Below, piece by piece: positions 23,330 through 29,289 of a DNA stretch of 64,000 nucleotides. The position numbers and the translations under genes are program-made. The notes under the pieces are model-generated. The model made no database searches and had not been told where the DNA came from. It saw only the letters and a list, made by a program, of their open reading frames with translations. How positions within the stretch are numbered: the stretch's first letter is position 1; the number at the start of each line of letters is the position of its first letter. This stretch comes from Dipteris shenzhenensis. Its lineage: Eukaryota > Polypodiophyta > Polypodiopsida > Gleicheniales. The stretch lies in NCBI GenBank assembly GCA_047967505.1, contig CM106541.1; one strand, written 5' to 3'.

Positions 23330-26300
23330 GACTCCCTTTGAAGCTATATATGGACAAAAAATTGTCATTCACCAGTTAATTTCTCTGATACCACTTGAGA
23401 CAACAACTCATCTATGTGAGGTAGAGGATATTTATTCTTGATTGTCTGCCTATTTAATCCTCTATAGTCAATGCATAACCTGTATGTTCCAGTTTTATTT
23501 CAAAAGAAAAAGGATGGAACATACAAGTTATGCATTGACTATAGAGGATTAAATAGGCAGACCATCAAGAATAAATACCTCACATAGATGAGTTGTTGTC
23601 TCAAGTATTATCCAGGCCCAGTTTGAATCACCCCCACTACAGCTCAATGCAGCATTCCACGTCATCACGTACCTATATCATGTTAGAGGGTACGGGGATT
23701 GTACTTAAGCCATGGTTAGCATTGTCCTCCTCTATGGCCCGAGCAACTGAGGGTGACCAGAGATGCTGGTACGCACACATAGGTAGGTGGTTTGAGAGAT
23801 TGGGGCTACACATGGTCAGACTTCCTCCCTTTGAGTACAGCATTGACACACCACTTCTCCCACTTAGGTATCATAAGGTCAACCAGGTCATGCACAAGGA
23901 CCTCCTGCAGCTACACACATTCTAGACCTGGTTGAAACCGAGTGAACTCCTAGTGAAGCTTGGCTTCTACACAGACCATTGCCTACATATCTTTGACGAG
24001 GGTTTTATTGTTCCTCCTGGATATACTCGGATTCACCTCCCCCATTTACTAAGGATCTCTATCAGGCAGTTCCGGGTTTCTTCGCATCGACTTCACATTG
24101 AGAGTGGACGAGCTGAGGGAGTACCCAGGGAGAGTCAAAATCTAGAACCTGAGTACATAGAATTGTCCATGAGAGACTACAGGCAAGTTCAGATATTAAC
24201 ACAGGTCCACATGCTTCCTTTAACAAAAACTCCCCTCCCTCTTCACGTTGGACCCCTCTGGAAGCTTAGTATGAGGGCACAAGTGCCTTCTACATACAAT
24301 GGACAGAACGACATAAGCAACATACAGTGTACCTTCACATAAGCAACATGCAGAAAACTAAGCCAACTTAACCTAGGCATGATTTCATGAAAAGTGGAGC
24401 TTGGAAAACGAGCTGCAGCCACAGGTGAGGTGTCTACAAGTTTGTAACTTTCATAAATATGCTAGTTCCATGAATAGCAGCTTCAAGCAGGCACATAAAC
24501 AATACGCACAAAAAAAACATCCAAAGTATCACATTAGAGATGAATATCTGTCTCAGATACGTGTCCATAAATTGGCATCGATTCCAGAAGCCAGTACATC
24601 ACTTTCCACCTCATTGATAACGGTATGCTACCTTGTTATGGAATTCACAAGAACTTCTAAGTGGACAGCCAGACATAACCAGAACTTGTATCACAATGCC
24701 CATGCTAGTCATTTCAACAAAACAGAATATGAAAAGACCGACACCCATACACAGTCCAATTACAAAAATAAGCTAACCACTTCAAGCATGGGCAAAGCAC
24801 TTACAATTTCCAATTCCCCCCCAGCCTTTGTCAATAATTCCCCTATGAGATGTCTGTTTTAAAGCTTCGACTATAATCTCTGTCATGCCTTGAGGATCTT
24901 CAACAGGCTGCAAAAAGCATACCCAATAACAAAGAGACACTCACTTTCCAGTCCAATATAAATAAGTTGTGTATTGTACAACAAAAAGGCATTACACGGA
25001 CCACAACAAAAAGGCCTTACAAACACTTTGAAGAATACTATGGCCCAAAAGAAAAGAAAAGTCCCCAACTTTGGCTCATCACATCTGGTGCAGATCAGCA
25101 GGATTAAAATTCTATATACATATAAGACAGAACGTGGCAAAGTGCTGAAGACAAGAAACCAAGCTTATAGTTGCTAACATGTACCCCATTACAAAAAATT
25201 GGCAGGTTCATACTACCGCTGGAGTTGCAGCAGCGGCAGGAACCAGCACTAAAAGAGCAATCGTCTTTAGATGTGCAACATAGCATCCAAGCATACCGAA
25301 ATGTCATCCATTAAAAGCACAATGTATGCTGATAACATAAGGCATTGGCTGCACCTCCACTTCACACACACATACACAAACACACACACACAAAACAAAG
25401 ACCTATCAAACAATACGTGAGCAGGCAAGCAGACACAATAAGGCTGCAACACATAGATGAGTCAGGAACTTGACTAAACAGATCAAAGCATCCGCTGAAG
25501 AGCACTTCTGCAAGGACAATACATTCATGACCAGGCACAAGAATCTACATACCAAGCTCCCAAATCCCACATAAATCGGTGCATCTCCAGCTCTAAGCCA
25601 GCTCACAAGTGGCTCTGGTGGCTTATAATCTTGGGACAGGTTCAGAAAACAAAATCCCACAACATCAATTTTAGATCCCCAATCTGCAAGTTCCAATCCA
25701 AAAGAGTATTACTTTTCCAATCTTAACGTGCAGCACACAAGGAAAAAATGTTACAGAAAACTCCCAACAACCCCAACCTTATCCACTCAGATAATTTTTA
25801 GTTTTTTGATTCTGTAACACTGACCAAATCTCTTCATGTGCCTTCCTTTACAATACCTCATAATTTTGCCACAAAAACCATCCCAAAAAGAGCTTGAAGC
25901 AACTCTTGAACATAGTGAAACACCTTTTGGTTTTGGCACCAGGTGTGGACTCCAAATATACCCTGTTGGCAACTTCGAAACGGAAAATTGAGTGCCACTC
26001 AGGTAAGTGATTGGCCGAAGCTGCAGCTTTTTTTTTCTAAAATCATTGATTAGGTCACGTATACCCCACCAGATAAGTGAATCAACAACTTGGTAAGACA
26101 GCTGCAGTTACAAGTAAGCCACAGAAAAAATCATTCACAAGTATTGCACAGCTTGTCACTTAATAATCCAGCACAAACATTAATCTATCCCCCTGATGGA
26201 GAATGATATATGTCCCAAGGATCTTCGTATAAATGTATGCAGAAGTAAACTCACCCGGTTTGCAGCTAAGTGATGTACACGAGAAAGAGGATGAGGGAAC

Positions 26301-26883
26301 TCACTAGTTGGCCTACTCAAAGCACAAAAAAGGTGTTAAAAGATGAAAATAGCTAACAACTCATTCAAAGATGCTGTTTTTGAGAGTGCACTTAAATAGC
26401 AATTAAAAGCTGTGGATGCTGATTGTTATACAGCACCATCTCCTTAATCATGAAAATAACACATGGTTCAACCCAGTAATTCAACACATGCGCATCTGAC
26501 TTTGCAGCACTGCACTTCCATAAAACATACCAGCAGTAGAGAAAAGCCACACTTCAATTTCTTAAAAGCTCCCCTTACTTCAACCAAGTAATAATTGTAA
26601 TTTGTATAAATAAAAACTGCCGGCACCCCTCCCGCCTGCTCCCCGAACAAAACAAAAAAAAGAAAAAAACTTTATAAATGGCTCAGACTGTCATTTAGCA
26701 AATCGCCCCATATATTTACGTATTGTAGTTGTTTCAATAATTCTCCATAGCTAGTCTACACCTGCAGAACATACTTGGAGTTCTGTAGAGTCAGTATAGA
26801 AAGAAAGCAGCAGACTTACGTCCAAGGCATGGTGAAAAATATATGCAATGGCAGTTTCAAAGCCTCTGCAACATGAACATGCC
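5905..26883 (-). CDS. UGT80: Sterol 3-beta-glucosyltransferase (UGT80 type), partial, 8 exons seen
   Basis: This is the only host gene recognised. Eight minus-strand exons (26883-26820, 26312-26255, 26101-25924, 25683-25553, 24907-24805, 18671-18595, 15069-15022, 6054-5905) join with GT-AG borders and matching phases into 269 codons without a stop. The product matches the middle and C-terminal part of plant UDP-glucose:sterol glucosyltransferases, which transfer glucose to the sterol 3-hydroxyl to make membrane steryl glucosides. Landmarks in order: [150 protein letters not shown]. The HHGGAGTT block belongs to the UDP-sugar-binding site of GT1-type transferases. About 300 N-terminal and 60 C-terminal residues expected for the family were not found, so the gene probably continues beyond the window, or is broken. 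Confidence 0.93.
6055..7196. other. Intron DNA with CT/GT microsatellite
   Basis: Part of the 8967-base intron between exons 7 and 8. A (CT)n run at 6868-6899 passes into GT-rich DNA to about 6940. No exon, RNA gene or transposon domain was recognised. Confidence 0.6.
6868..6899. repeat. (CT)n microsatellite followed by GT-rich DNA
   Basis: About 16 CT units followed by alternating GT/GC dinucleotides. Confidence 0.95.
7197..7850 (+). mobile_element. LINE 3' end with CTTT/CT tail
   Basis: Begins in a short CT run. Arg-rich frames at 7210-7490 resemble the basic C-terminal tails of the other LINE copies. The non-coding 3' end runs through 7560-7800 and stops in (CTTT)5(CT)9 at about 7811-7850. 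5' truncated, antisense to the host gene. Confidence 0.6.
7985..9240 (+). pseudogene. LINE endonuclease-RT fragment, decayed
   Basis: Frame 7896-8195 holds [17 protein letters not shown], the APE-type endonuclease core (normally GDFNA-x-TG). Frame 8583-8978 holds [15 protein letters not shown] and [19 protein letters not shown], the RT fingers (D-x-EGL-x-AEH...I-x-PI-x-K...YR). At about 9090-9160 another frame reads [18 protein letters not shown], the first catalytic RT block. Stops and frame changes throughout show it is dead. The palm with the YADD-like motif is missing: sequence after about 9240 is unrelated until LINE homology returns near 10495. Confidence 0.8.
9241..10490. other. Unassigned segment between two LINE parts
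   Basis: Separates the RT fingers (to 9240) from the LINE C-terminal part (from 10495). The missing LINE palm (about 1 kb) is replaced by this unrelated DNA, suggesting insertion plus deletion. 'caacagtgtcc' plus 'accgtgatcgccataaact' near 9364 resembles 'caacagtgtcctaccactga' near 63900. CT-rich DNA lies at 9780-9960 and a minisatellite at 10252-10375. No protein domain recognised. Confidence 0.5.
10252..10375. repeat. GTCATGTCCA-type minisatellite
   Basis: Variants of caagtcatgtccatgtcaag alternate with aagtctgttccatgtcatgt. A higher-order unit of about 51 bases is present roughly twice. Confidence 0.88.
10491..11800 (+). pseudogene. LINE ORF2 C-terminal domain and 3' UTR
   Basis: Frames at 10495-10800 resemble the post-RT region ([25 protein letters not shown]). 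A long frame, 10834-11526, carries [37 protein letters not shown] and the zinc motif [19 protein letters not shown] followed by [14 protein letters not shown], then a basic Arg/Thr/His-rich tail. The 3' UTR ends with a block shared with the LINE ends at 7.6 and 16.4 kb (cccatcggtcttccgaagac, then taataaa) and T/C-rich DNA at about 11770-11800. This is the longest intact LINE frame here, though upstream stops mean it cannot be expressed as a full ORF2. Confidence 0.82.
11801..12245. other. C-rich non-coding DNA, unassigned
   Basis: Low-complexity C/T-rich DNA with repeated 'gtgggctgtg' and 'cccctac' words. No domain recognised. Lies between the LINE 3' end and the coiled-coil fragment. Confidence 0.4.
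12246..12785 (+). pseudogene. Coiled-coil protein fragment, unknown element
   Basis: Frames at 12250-12474 and 12467-12715, linked by a shift near 12300 and a stop near 12460, give a charged helical protein: [18 protein letters not shown], then [20 protein letters not shown] and [18 protein letters not shown]. Heptad-like spacing of L/I/A and many E/K/Q residues predict a coiled coil. It stops at TAG 12713 but the frame stays open to about 12770 ([14 protein letters not shown]). I do not recognise the family; a retroelement gag or ORF1 coiled coil is the most likely source, given LINE sequence follows directly. Coding nature is inferred from composition only. Confidence 0.5.
12786..14297 (+). 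pseudogene. LINE subfamily B, post-RT region to 3' end
   Basis: Shares order and sequence with the copy at 30311-32570. 'Gtagagatagtgcaatctta' at 12829 matches 30932, 'gccatgtatgcagcacc' at 13011 matches 31112, and the frame with [20 protein letters not shown] near 13440 parallels 31550. A broken zinc region near 13640-13720 reads [15 protein letters not shown] followed by YYEIRG. The end carries 'aagggccttagtgagccctt', shared with 32505, and runs into CT/CA repeats. RT palm absent, multiple stops. Confidence 0.75.
14298..14529. repeat. Tandem duplication of about 114-118 bp with CT/CA repeats
   Basis: Copy 1 starts at 14298 and copy 2 at about 14412. Each begins with (CT)n(CA)n, then attaccatcaagagtctaaa and cataatctat/c. 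The copies differ mainly in microsatellite length and one base (gaagtggc/gaagcggc). Confidence 0.92.
14530..15021. other. Intron DNA next to exon 7
   Basis: AT-rich intron sequence downstream (minus sense) of exon 7. The donor GTAAGC of exon 7 lies at its upper edge. No other feature recognised. Confidence 0.6.
15022..15069 (-). CDS. UGT80: Sterol glucosyltransferase exon 7 (UDP-sugar site)
   Basis: A 48-base exon, phase 0 at both ends, encoding [16 protein letters not shown], the family signature. Acceptor ACAG, donor GTAAGC. It is isolated between introns of 3525 and 8967 bases and is easily missed by ORF-based annotation. Confidence 0.95.
15152..15190. repeat. C-run/A-run junction followed by CAA repeats
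   Basis: About 15 C with interruptions, then A11, then (CAA)n. On the minus (gene sense) strand it reads T-run followed by G-run, about 90 bases upstream of the acceptor of exon 7. Confidence 0.9.
15191..15609. other. Intron DNA, nothing recognised
   Basis: AT-rich intron sequence between exons 6 and 7, ending where LINE homology begins near 15610. Confidence 0.5.
15610..16440 (+). mobile_element. LINE 3' fragment with (CTTT)n tail
   Basis: Starts in the zinc-binding tail ([20 protein letters not shown] then YYEIQGQ, about 15635-15705), continues through a basic tail and a 3' UTR containing ctaagaccgttaggtctttc, and ends in (CTTT)6 at 16411-16436. This end matches those at 7.6-7.85 and 11.74-11.80 kb. 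5' truncated, antisense to the host gene. Confidence 0.75.
16441..17299. other. Intron DNA with possible decayed frame
   Basis: Minus strand 17290-17030 has a fairly long frame with two stops ([18 protein letters not shown]) that resembles a LINE zinc tail at its start but cannot be assigned further. The rest is AT-rich intron. Confidence 0.35.
17300..17570 (-). mobile_element. Copia primer-binding/leader remnant, tandemly duplicated
   Basis: On the minus strand 17567-17540 reads ...CTCTGACA followed by TAGTATCAGAGCCAGG, one mismatch from the initiator-tRNA-Met binding site next to an LTR ending in CA. Downstream, 'ttgatactatgttggatatc' recurs near 17398 and 17498 (with one change), inside two copies of a block of about 100 bases (agaaggtcctact...acacccacctctttgcc) at about 17331-17430 and 17442-17520. 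Interpreted as a minus-oriented copia LTR end with duplicated leader; the LTR itself was not delimited. Confidence 0.5.
17703..17757. repeat. (GT)n-GC-(CA)n self-complementary microsatellite
   Basis: GT repeats switch to CA repeats around a GCGC centre near 17716, then CA and TA repeats follow. The switch makes an imperfect inverted repeat. Confidence 0.88.
17758..18594. other. Intron DNA, possibly part of a copia LTR
   Basis: Contains a local duplication: 'tagacagtggg-tgtagcaa' with 'caatagataaatag' at about 17781 and 17820. May be the LTR body belonging to the primer-site remnant at 17540-17567, but ends were not found. Confidence 0.35.
18595..18671 (-). CDS. UGT80: Sterol glucosyltransferase exon 6
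   Basis: 77 bases; completes Leu, then [19 protein letters not shown] and PQCAAV, ending in phase 0 at donor GTATGA. The family version at this place is LxxPKDFVYLLDNxPHDWLF, so residues around DLPDW differ slightly. Confidence 0.93.
18672..19229. other. Intron DNA next to exon 6, nothing recognised
   Basis: AT-rich. The acceptor of exon 6 (GCAG at 18675-18672) lies at its lower edge. TATG repeats occur near 19155-19210. Confidence 0.5.
19230..20037 (+). pseudogene. LINE subfamily A, RT palm end to post-RT region
   Basis: Begins with the segment after the RT catalytic core (DLKVNLGKT-like at about 19310, then NTS) and continues through the block that reads [20 protein letters not shown] at about 19655, [20 protein letters not shown], and [11 protein letters not shown] near 19880. 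Parallel to 22790-24135. Many stops and frame changes. Antisense to the host gene. Confidence 0.72.
20043..20352. repeat. 158-bp tandem duplication
   Basis: Copies start at 20043 and 20201. Shared blocks include ttgatcaaacttctcca, gtacaagattcaacgccgc and gtccaacatcactaccta. They differ by about a dozen substitutions. It may be a duplicated piece of the LINE 3' region. Confidence 0.9.
20353..20639. other. Intron DNA, nothing recognised
   Basis: No domain or boundary recognised between the tandem duplication and the gypsy remnant. Confidence 0.4.
20640..22090 (+). mobile_element. Internally deleted Ty3/gypsy remnant (T)
   Basis: A U3-like stretch with GGTCGG/CAGTCGG motifs (20699-20775) precedes a TATA box, CCTATAAAAGG, at 20786-20796. 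The gag start encodes a long charged Arg/Glu/Ala repeat region (about 20900-21120). Frame 21128-22087 then carries gag ([39 protein letters not shown]) and jumps at about 21470-21570, without zinc knuckle or protease, into the pre-RT region ([39 protein letters not shown]). A frameshift near 21870 puts [20 protein letters not shown] in another frame. The rest of RT, RNase H and integrase are missing. No second LTR was found. Confidence 0.75.
22091..22789. other. Intron DNA, nothing recognised
   Basis: AT-rich. No LTR for the preceding gypsy remnant and no exon recognised. Confidence 0.45.
23289..23330 (+). ncRNA. U6 snRNA 5'-truncated pseudogene fragment
   Basis: The 42 bases match the conserved central part of plant U6 snRNA (GACATCCGATAAAATTGGAA and then CGATACAGAGAAGATTAGCATG) with one mismatch (C to T at 23294). 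It lacks the U6 5' end and the 3' half including the U-tail, has no promoter, and is joined directly to gypsy sequence, so it is a retro-derived fragment rather than a gene. Confidence 0.9.
23325..23392 (+). mobile_element. Gypsy integrase piece joined to a tRNA-iMet-like 3' end
   Basis: From the shared AGCATG (23325-23330) the sequence reads [11 protein letters not shown], the conserved post-catalytic block of gypsy integrases. It runs to about 23382 and is followed by CTCTGATACCA (23383-23393), identical to the last 11 bases of plant initiator tRNA-Met including CCA, the complement of the usual primer-binding site. Confidence 0.7.
23393..23606. repeat. Fold-back inverted repeat of a gypsy RT fragment
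   Basis: Left arm 23393-23491 is antisense and right arm 23515-23606 is sense, with a 23-base spacer. Read in sense, the arm encodes [20 protein letters not shown] then [15 protein letters not shown], a Ty3/gypsy RT block. The right arm lacks 7 bases present in the left, and one base differs in the stem. Confidence 0.93.
24136..24804. other. Intron DNA next to exon 5
   Basis: Ordinary AT-rich intron; the donor of exon 5 is at 24803-24804. Nothing else recognised. Confidence 0.55.
24805..24907 (-). CDS. UGT80: Sterol glucosyltransferase exon 5
   Basis: 103 bases; encodes [19 protein letters not shown] then [15 protein letters not shown], ending one base into a Leu codon at donor GTAAGT. It is followed by a 6133-base intron holding LINE and gypsy debris and the U6 chimera. 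Confidence 0.94.
24908..25552. other. Intron between exons 4 and 5
   Basis: 645 bases, GTATGT...GCAG in gene sense. Contains a CA-rich stretch near 25366-25392. No other feature. Confidence 0.85.
25553..25683 (-). CDS. UGT80: Sterol glucosyltransferase exon 4
   Basis: 131 bases; completes Asp, then [31 protein letters not shown] and [10 protein letters not shown], ending in phase 0 at donor GTATGT. Confidence 0.95.
25924..26101 (-). CDS. UGT80: Sterol glucosyltransferase exon 3
   Basis: 178 bases after acceptor GCAG. Encodes [38 protein letters not shown] and [13 protein letters not shown], ending one base into the Asp codon at donor GTGTTT. The intron after it is only 240 bases. Confidence 0.94.
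26255..26312 (-). CDS. UGT80: Sterol glucosyltransferase exon 2
   Basis: 58 bases; completes the Thr codon and encodes [19 protein letters not shown], ending in phase 0 at donor GTGAGT. The [12 protein letters not shown] block is strongly conserved in plant sterol glucosyltransferases. Confidence 0.92.
26313..26819. other. Intron between exons 1 and 2 of those seen
   Basis: 507 bases, GTAAGT...GTAG in gene sense, AT-rich, nothing else recognised. Confidence 0.8.
26820..26883 (-). CDS. UGT80: Sterol glucosyltransferase exon 1 of those seen
   Basis: 64 bases after acceptor GCAG (26887-26884), ending at donor GTAAGT. It encodes (G)[20 protein letters not shown] and two bases of the next Thr codon. 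It enters in phase 1, so another exon lies upstream at higher coordinates; none was found to 64000. Confidence 0.9.
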
Positions 26884-26918
26884 CTGCATCCACACCATAC
26901 AAAAAGATTTACTGCGAT

Positions 26919-26921
<3 letters not shown>

Positions 26922-26951
<30 letters not shown>
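26922..26951. repeat. (CT)n microsatellite
   Basis: About 15 CT units lying 38 bases upstream (gene sense) of exon 1; on the gene strand it is a GA run and not a polypyrimidine tract. Confidence 0.95.
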
Positions 26952-26953
<2 letters not shown>

Positions 26954-27101
26954 CGTGTATAAGCCATCCTTCCCCACCAAATTTTGTAAAACCCGTGTGG
27001 ATCTTGATGGTTCATGCCGTGGTGCGTGTGTGTTTGATTCCTAGGATTCACTTCGGATGAGTCAATTTGGCTCCTTGGCATTGTCAATATGAAGTAAAAA
27101 G

Positions 27102-27102
<1 letters not shown>

Positions 27103-27155
<53 letters not shown>
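27103..27155. repeat. (CT)n microsatellite
   Basis: About 26 CT units, directly before the LINE sequence cggtcggtactagagagaga that the S element interrupts. Confidence 0.95.
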
Positions 27156-27158
<3 letters not shown>

Positions 27159-27180
27159 CGGTACTAGAGAGAGAGAGATC
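27156..27180 (+). pseudogene. Short LINE piece left of element S
   Basis: Matches the LINE at about 8941-8963 (gtcggtactagagagagaga then tcagct). The LINE continues at 30311 after S, which shows S inserted into a LINE already truncated at this point. Confidence 0.8.
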
Positions 27181-28200
27181 TGTTGGAAAGGTCACCTCCC
27201 CATCTGTAAGCCCCCAAATGAGTAGAGCGTGGGGGAGGGATACCTAGGGCAGAAGATGCCCAAAGAAGAGAGAGAGAGGGGGCTGCCACATGGGCAGCAC
27301 CTCACAAGAGAAGAAGGCTGCAATAGATGGCGCGAATTACAGTGCAGATGGCGGCGACAGCAAGCCCTAGATCTGACCTGGCAGGGCGCAATGACATCAG
27401 CAGTGTATGGCGCTGCACACGTGGCTGGAGAGAACCTGGCACAGGGCAGAACCAGCAGGCCTGGTGGAGCAGCAAATGGGGCTGACAGTGGGCCGTGGCA
27501 TGCCTTATATAGGCTGGGCCCTTGCCTAGATTGGAGGGCCAAAAGCCCTAAAAGTGTGGGCCATAAAGGGCTAGTTTTGTGAGCCCTTAAAGGGCTGGAC
27601 CACCAGCAGACTGGTCGGCCAGTATGAGGCTGGCTGGTCGGTTTTCTCAGCAGGCCTTAGGGCCTATATAAGGAGAGGCTCTTGGCCTCATTTCAGCATC
27701 CAGCAAGTCAGCAAACAGAGGAGCAGCAGGAGCAGCAGAAGCCTGATCTTTGGGCCTACATCCAGGAGGCAAAGCAGGGCCAGAGTTGCTGCAGACTGAG
27801 CTCACTTGGGGCTGAAGCCTAGGCCGTCTACTAGGGCAGCAAGGTGCTGAGATCTTTGGATGGAAAGTCTACTTACACTCGAGGTGGAGTATGCGGGCTC
27901 GAGTCTAGAGATAGTCGGCAGATAGGAGAAGGACCTTGTGGTAAGATCAGAGGACCACACCATTGGTGGGACTTTGGATCTCTCTCTTTTGTATTGTGTC
28001 CATAGTTTTGGACGGAAATATATTATTTTGGTGGTTTCTCTATCAGGCTGGTTCATTGTCTATTGATGAGTCTGCACATCTATTTTATGCACATAAGTTA
28101 AGAAGTTTGTGATTCCACATCCCACACGCACACTATGTGAGCTCCTAGGCATTACTATAAGTCTTCCGCTGTGTAACCCTCTGTTGGGTCATTTCTAACA
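27181..28200 (+). repeat. S 5' LTR
   Basis: 1020 bases. U3 contains palindromic CTGCCACATGGGCAG at about 27280 and ACTGGTCGGCCAGT with CTGGCTGGTCGG at 27610-27640, then a TATA box (CTATATAAGG, 27664-27673). Confidence 0.95.
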
Positions 28201-28217
28201 TGGTATCAGAGCCAGAG
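28201..28217 (+). promoter_or_regulatory. S primer-binding site (initiator tRNA-Met)
   Basis: TGGTATCAGAGCCAGAG directly follows the 5' LTR; the first 13 bases are the standard plant copia primer site. Confidence 0.93.
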
Positions 28218-28425
28218 TAGGAGGCTCACAGGTGTGGGAGCTTGAAGGCAAGGACCTTGCTGAAGGACGACCCTAATTCAGAAGCTCTTGGGAATTGACT
28301 TCCACGACTGGAGGATTGTGCCCTTGCGAGAAGGAAGGCGACTCAGGTTCAGTTAGGTGCATTCAAAGTTCTGGTCTACTGAAATTGAGATTAGTTGACT
28401 TTGCTGTGTGGTATAAACAGCAGAG

Positions 28426-28850
28426 ATGTCGACCTCTACAGCCTCTTCAGCCCCTGCTTTCCCTTCCTCCTCCCCCAGTGTTCTCTCTTTCACTATCCCT
28501 AACTTTGGAGAGTCTGGGAAACTGGACGGGACTAATTACCCGATCTGGAAAGTGAAGATCCAGAGTCATTTTTAGTGGTTTGGAAGTTGTGGAAGCTGAC
28601 CACGGGAGTGGAGTCGAAGCCGGAGGACATAGTGGATAGGCAACGGAAGATATTCATGGCAGTAGACAGAGAGGAGCTCGAAGCTTGGGAAGACAGAGAT
28701 GCCCATGCCCTGGCAATAATCATAGGGACTACGGCGGACTCCGTTCTTCCACATATCTAGCTGGCCGAGACATCAGTAGAGGCGTGGGCCACCCTAAAGG
28801 ATCTATACAAGACAGACACGCAGATTGCTAGAAGGTGATGGACAAAGAGT
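28426..28850 (+). pseudogene. S gag fragment (copia type)
   Basis: ATG at 28426 starts MSTSTASSAPAFPSSS and runs through the conserved gag N-terminus GKLDGTNYPIWKVKIQSHF to TAG at 28573. In the next frame gag continues: ESKPEDIVDRQRKIFMAVD, DAHALAIIIGTTADSVLPHI, stop at 28758, then SVEAWATLKDLYKTDTQIAR. This matches the copia-type gag family (UBN2/DUF4219-like). One frameshift and several stops make it non-functional, and it lacks a zinc knuckle. Confidence 0.82.
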
Positions 28851-29289
28851 ACTGAAGCCAGAAGAGTACCTACTTGAGAACTCTGCGAGAGTTCATGGTC
28901 CAGGTTATCTGGAAATATTCATTGGTTACAGACCTTGCCAAAGGGAGGATGGGTTGAGACAGACCCTCAGAGCATGGTGCCTGGAAGACTCCAGGTTGTT
29001 CACTCATTATGAGGGGGACAACTGGAAGATCGTGACGGCTGGGTTGCTCGAGTTTAGAGGCGGGAACGTGACTGAAGGTGGTGGTGCCAGGAGGTGCTAC
29101 CAAAGATGGACCTGTGTACCAAGATGGTGTGCGGAAGCGGAACCAAACCTGGTGGAGCACGAGCCACTGGATGAAAAGCCAAGAAAAGATTTTGACATCA
29201 AAGAGTTCCAGAAGACTACAACCAGGGAGTTACTGGAGCATCGTCATCGCCGTGTTGGCATTGGGCCAAGATGTGTCGGTGGGAGGGGG

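Larger units (their letters stand above)
22790..24135 (+). pseudogene. LINE subfamily A fragment, interrupted by chimeric insert
   Basis: Begins just after the RT catalytic core (about 22800-22900, with [10 protein letters not shown] in one frame). Frame 22917-23297 reads [40 protein letters not shown] and [20 protein letters not shown]. It is broken at 23288 by the U6/gypsy insert and resumes at about 23607 with [20 protein letters not shown], then [20 protein letters not shown] and [17 protein letters not shown]. It ends abruptly at about 24132 within the GRAEGVPRE block, before the zinc tail. Antisense to the host gene. Confidence 0.8.

Noticed and set aside
23289-23330. Functional U6 snRNA gene
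   Set aside because: Only 42 bases, no 5' end, no 3' half, no plant upstream element or TATA box, and fused to gypsy sequence.
26857-27195. 112-codon minus ORF rich in Arg-Glu
   Set aside because: It reads the CT microsatellites; the real coding sequence here is exon 1 in another frame.
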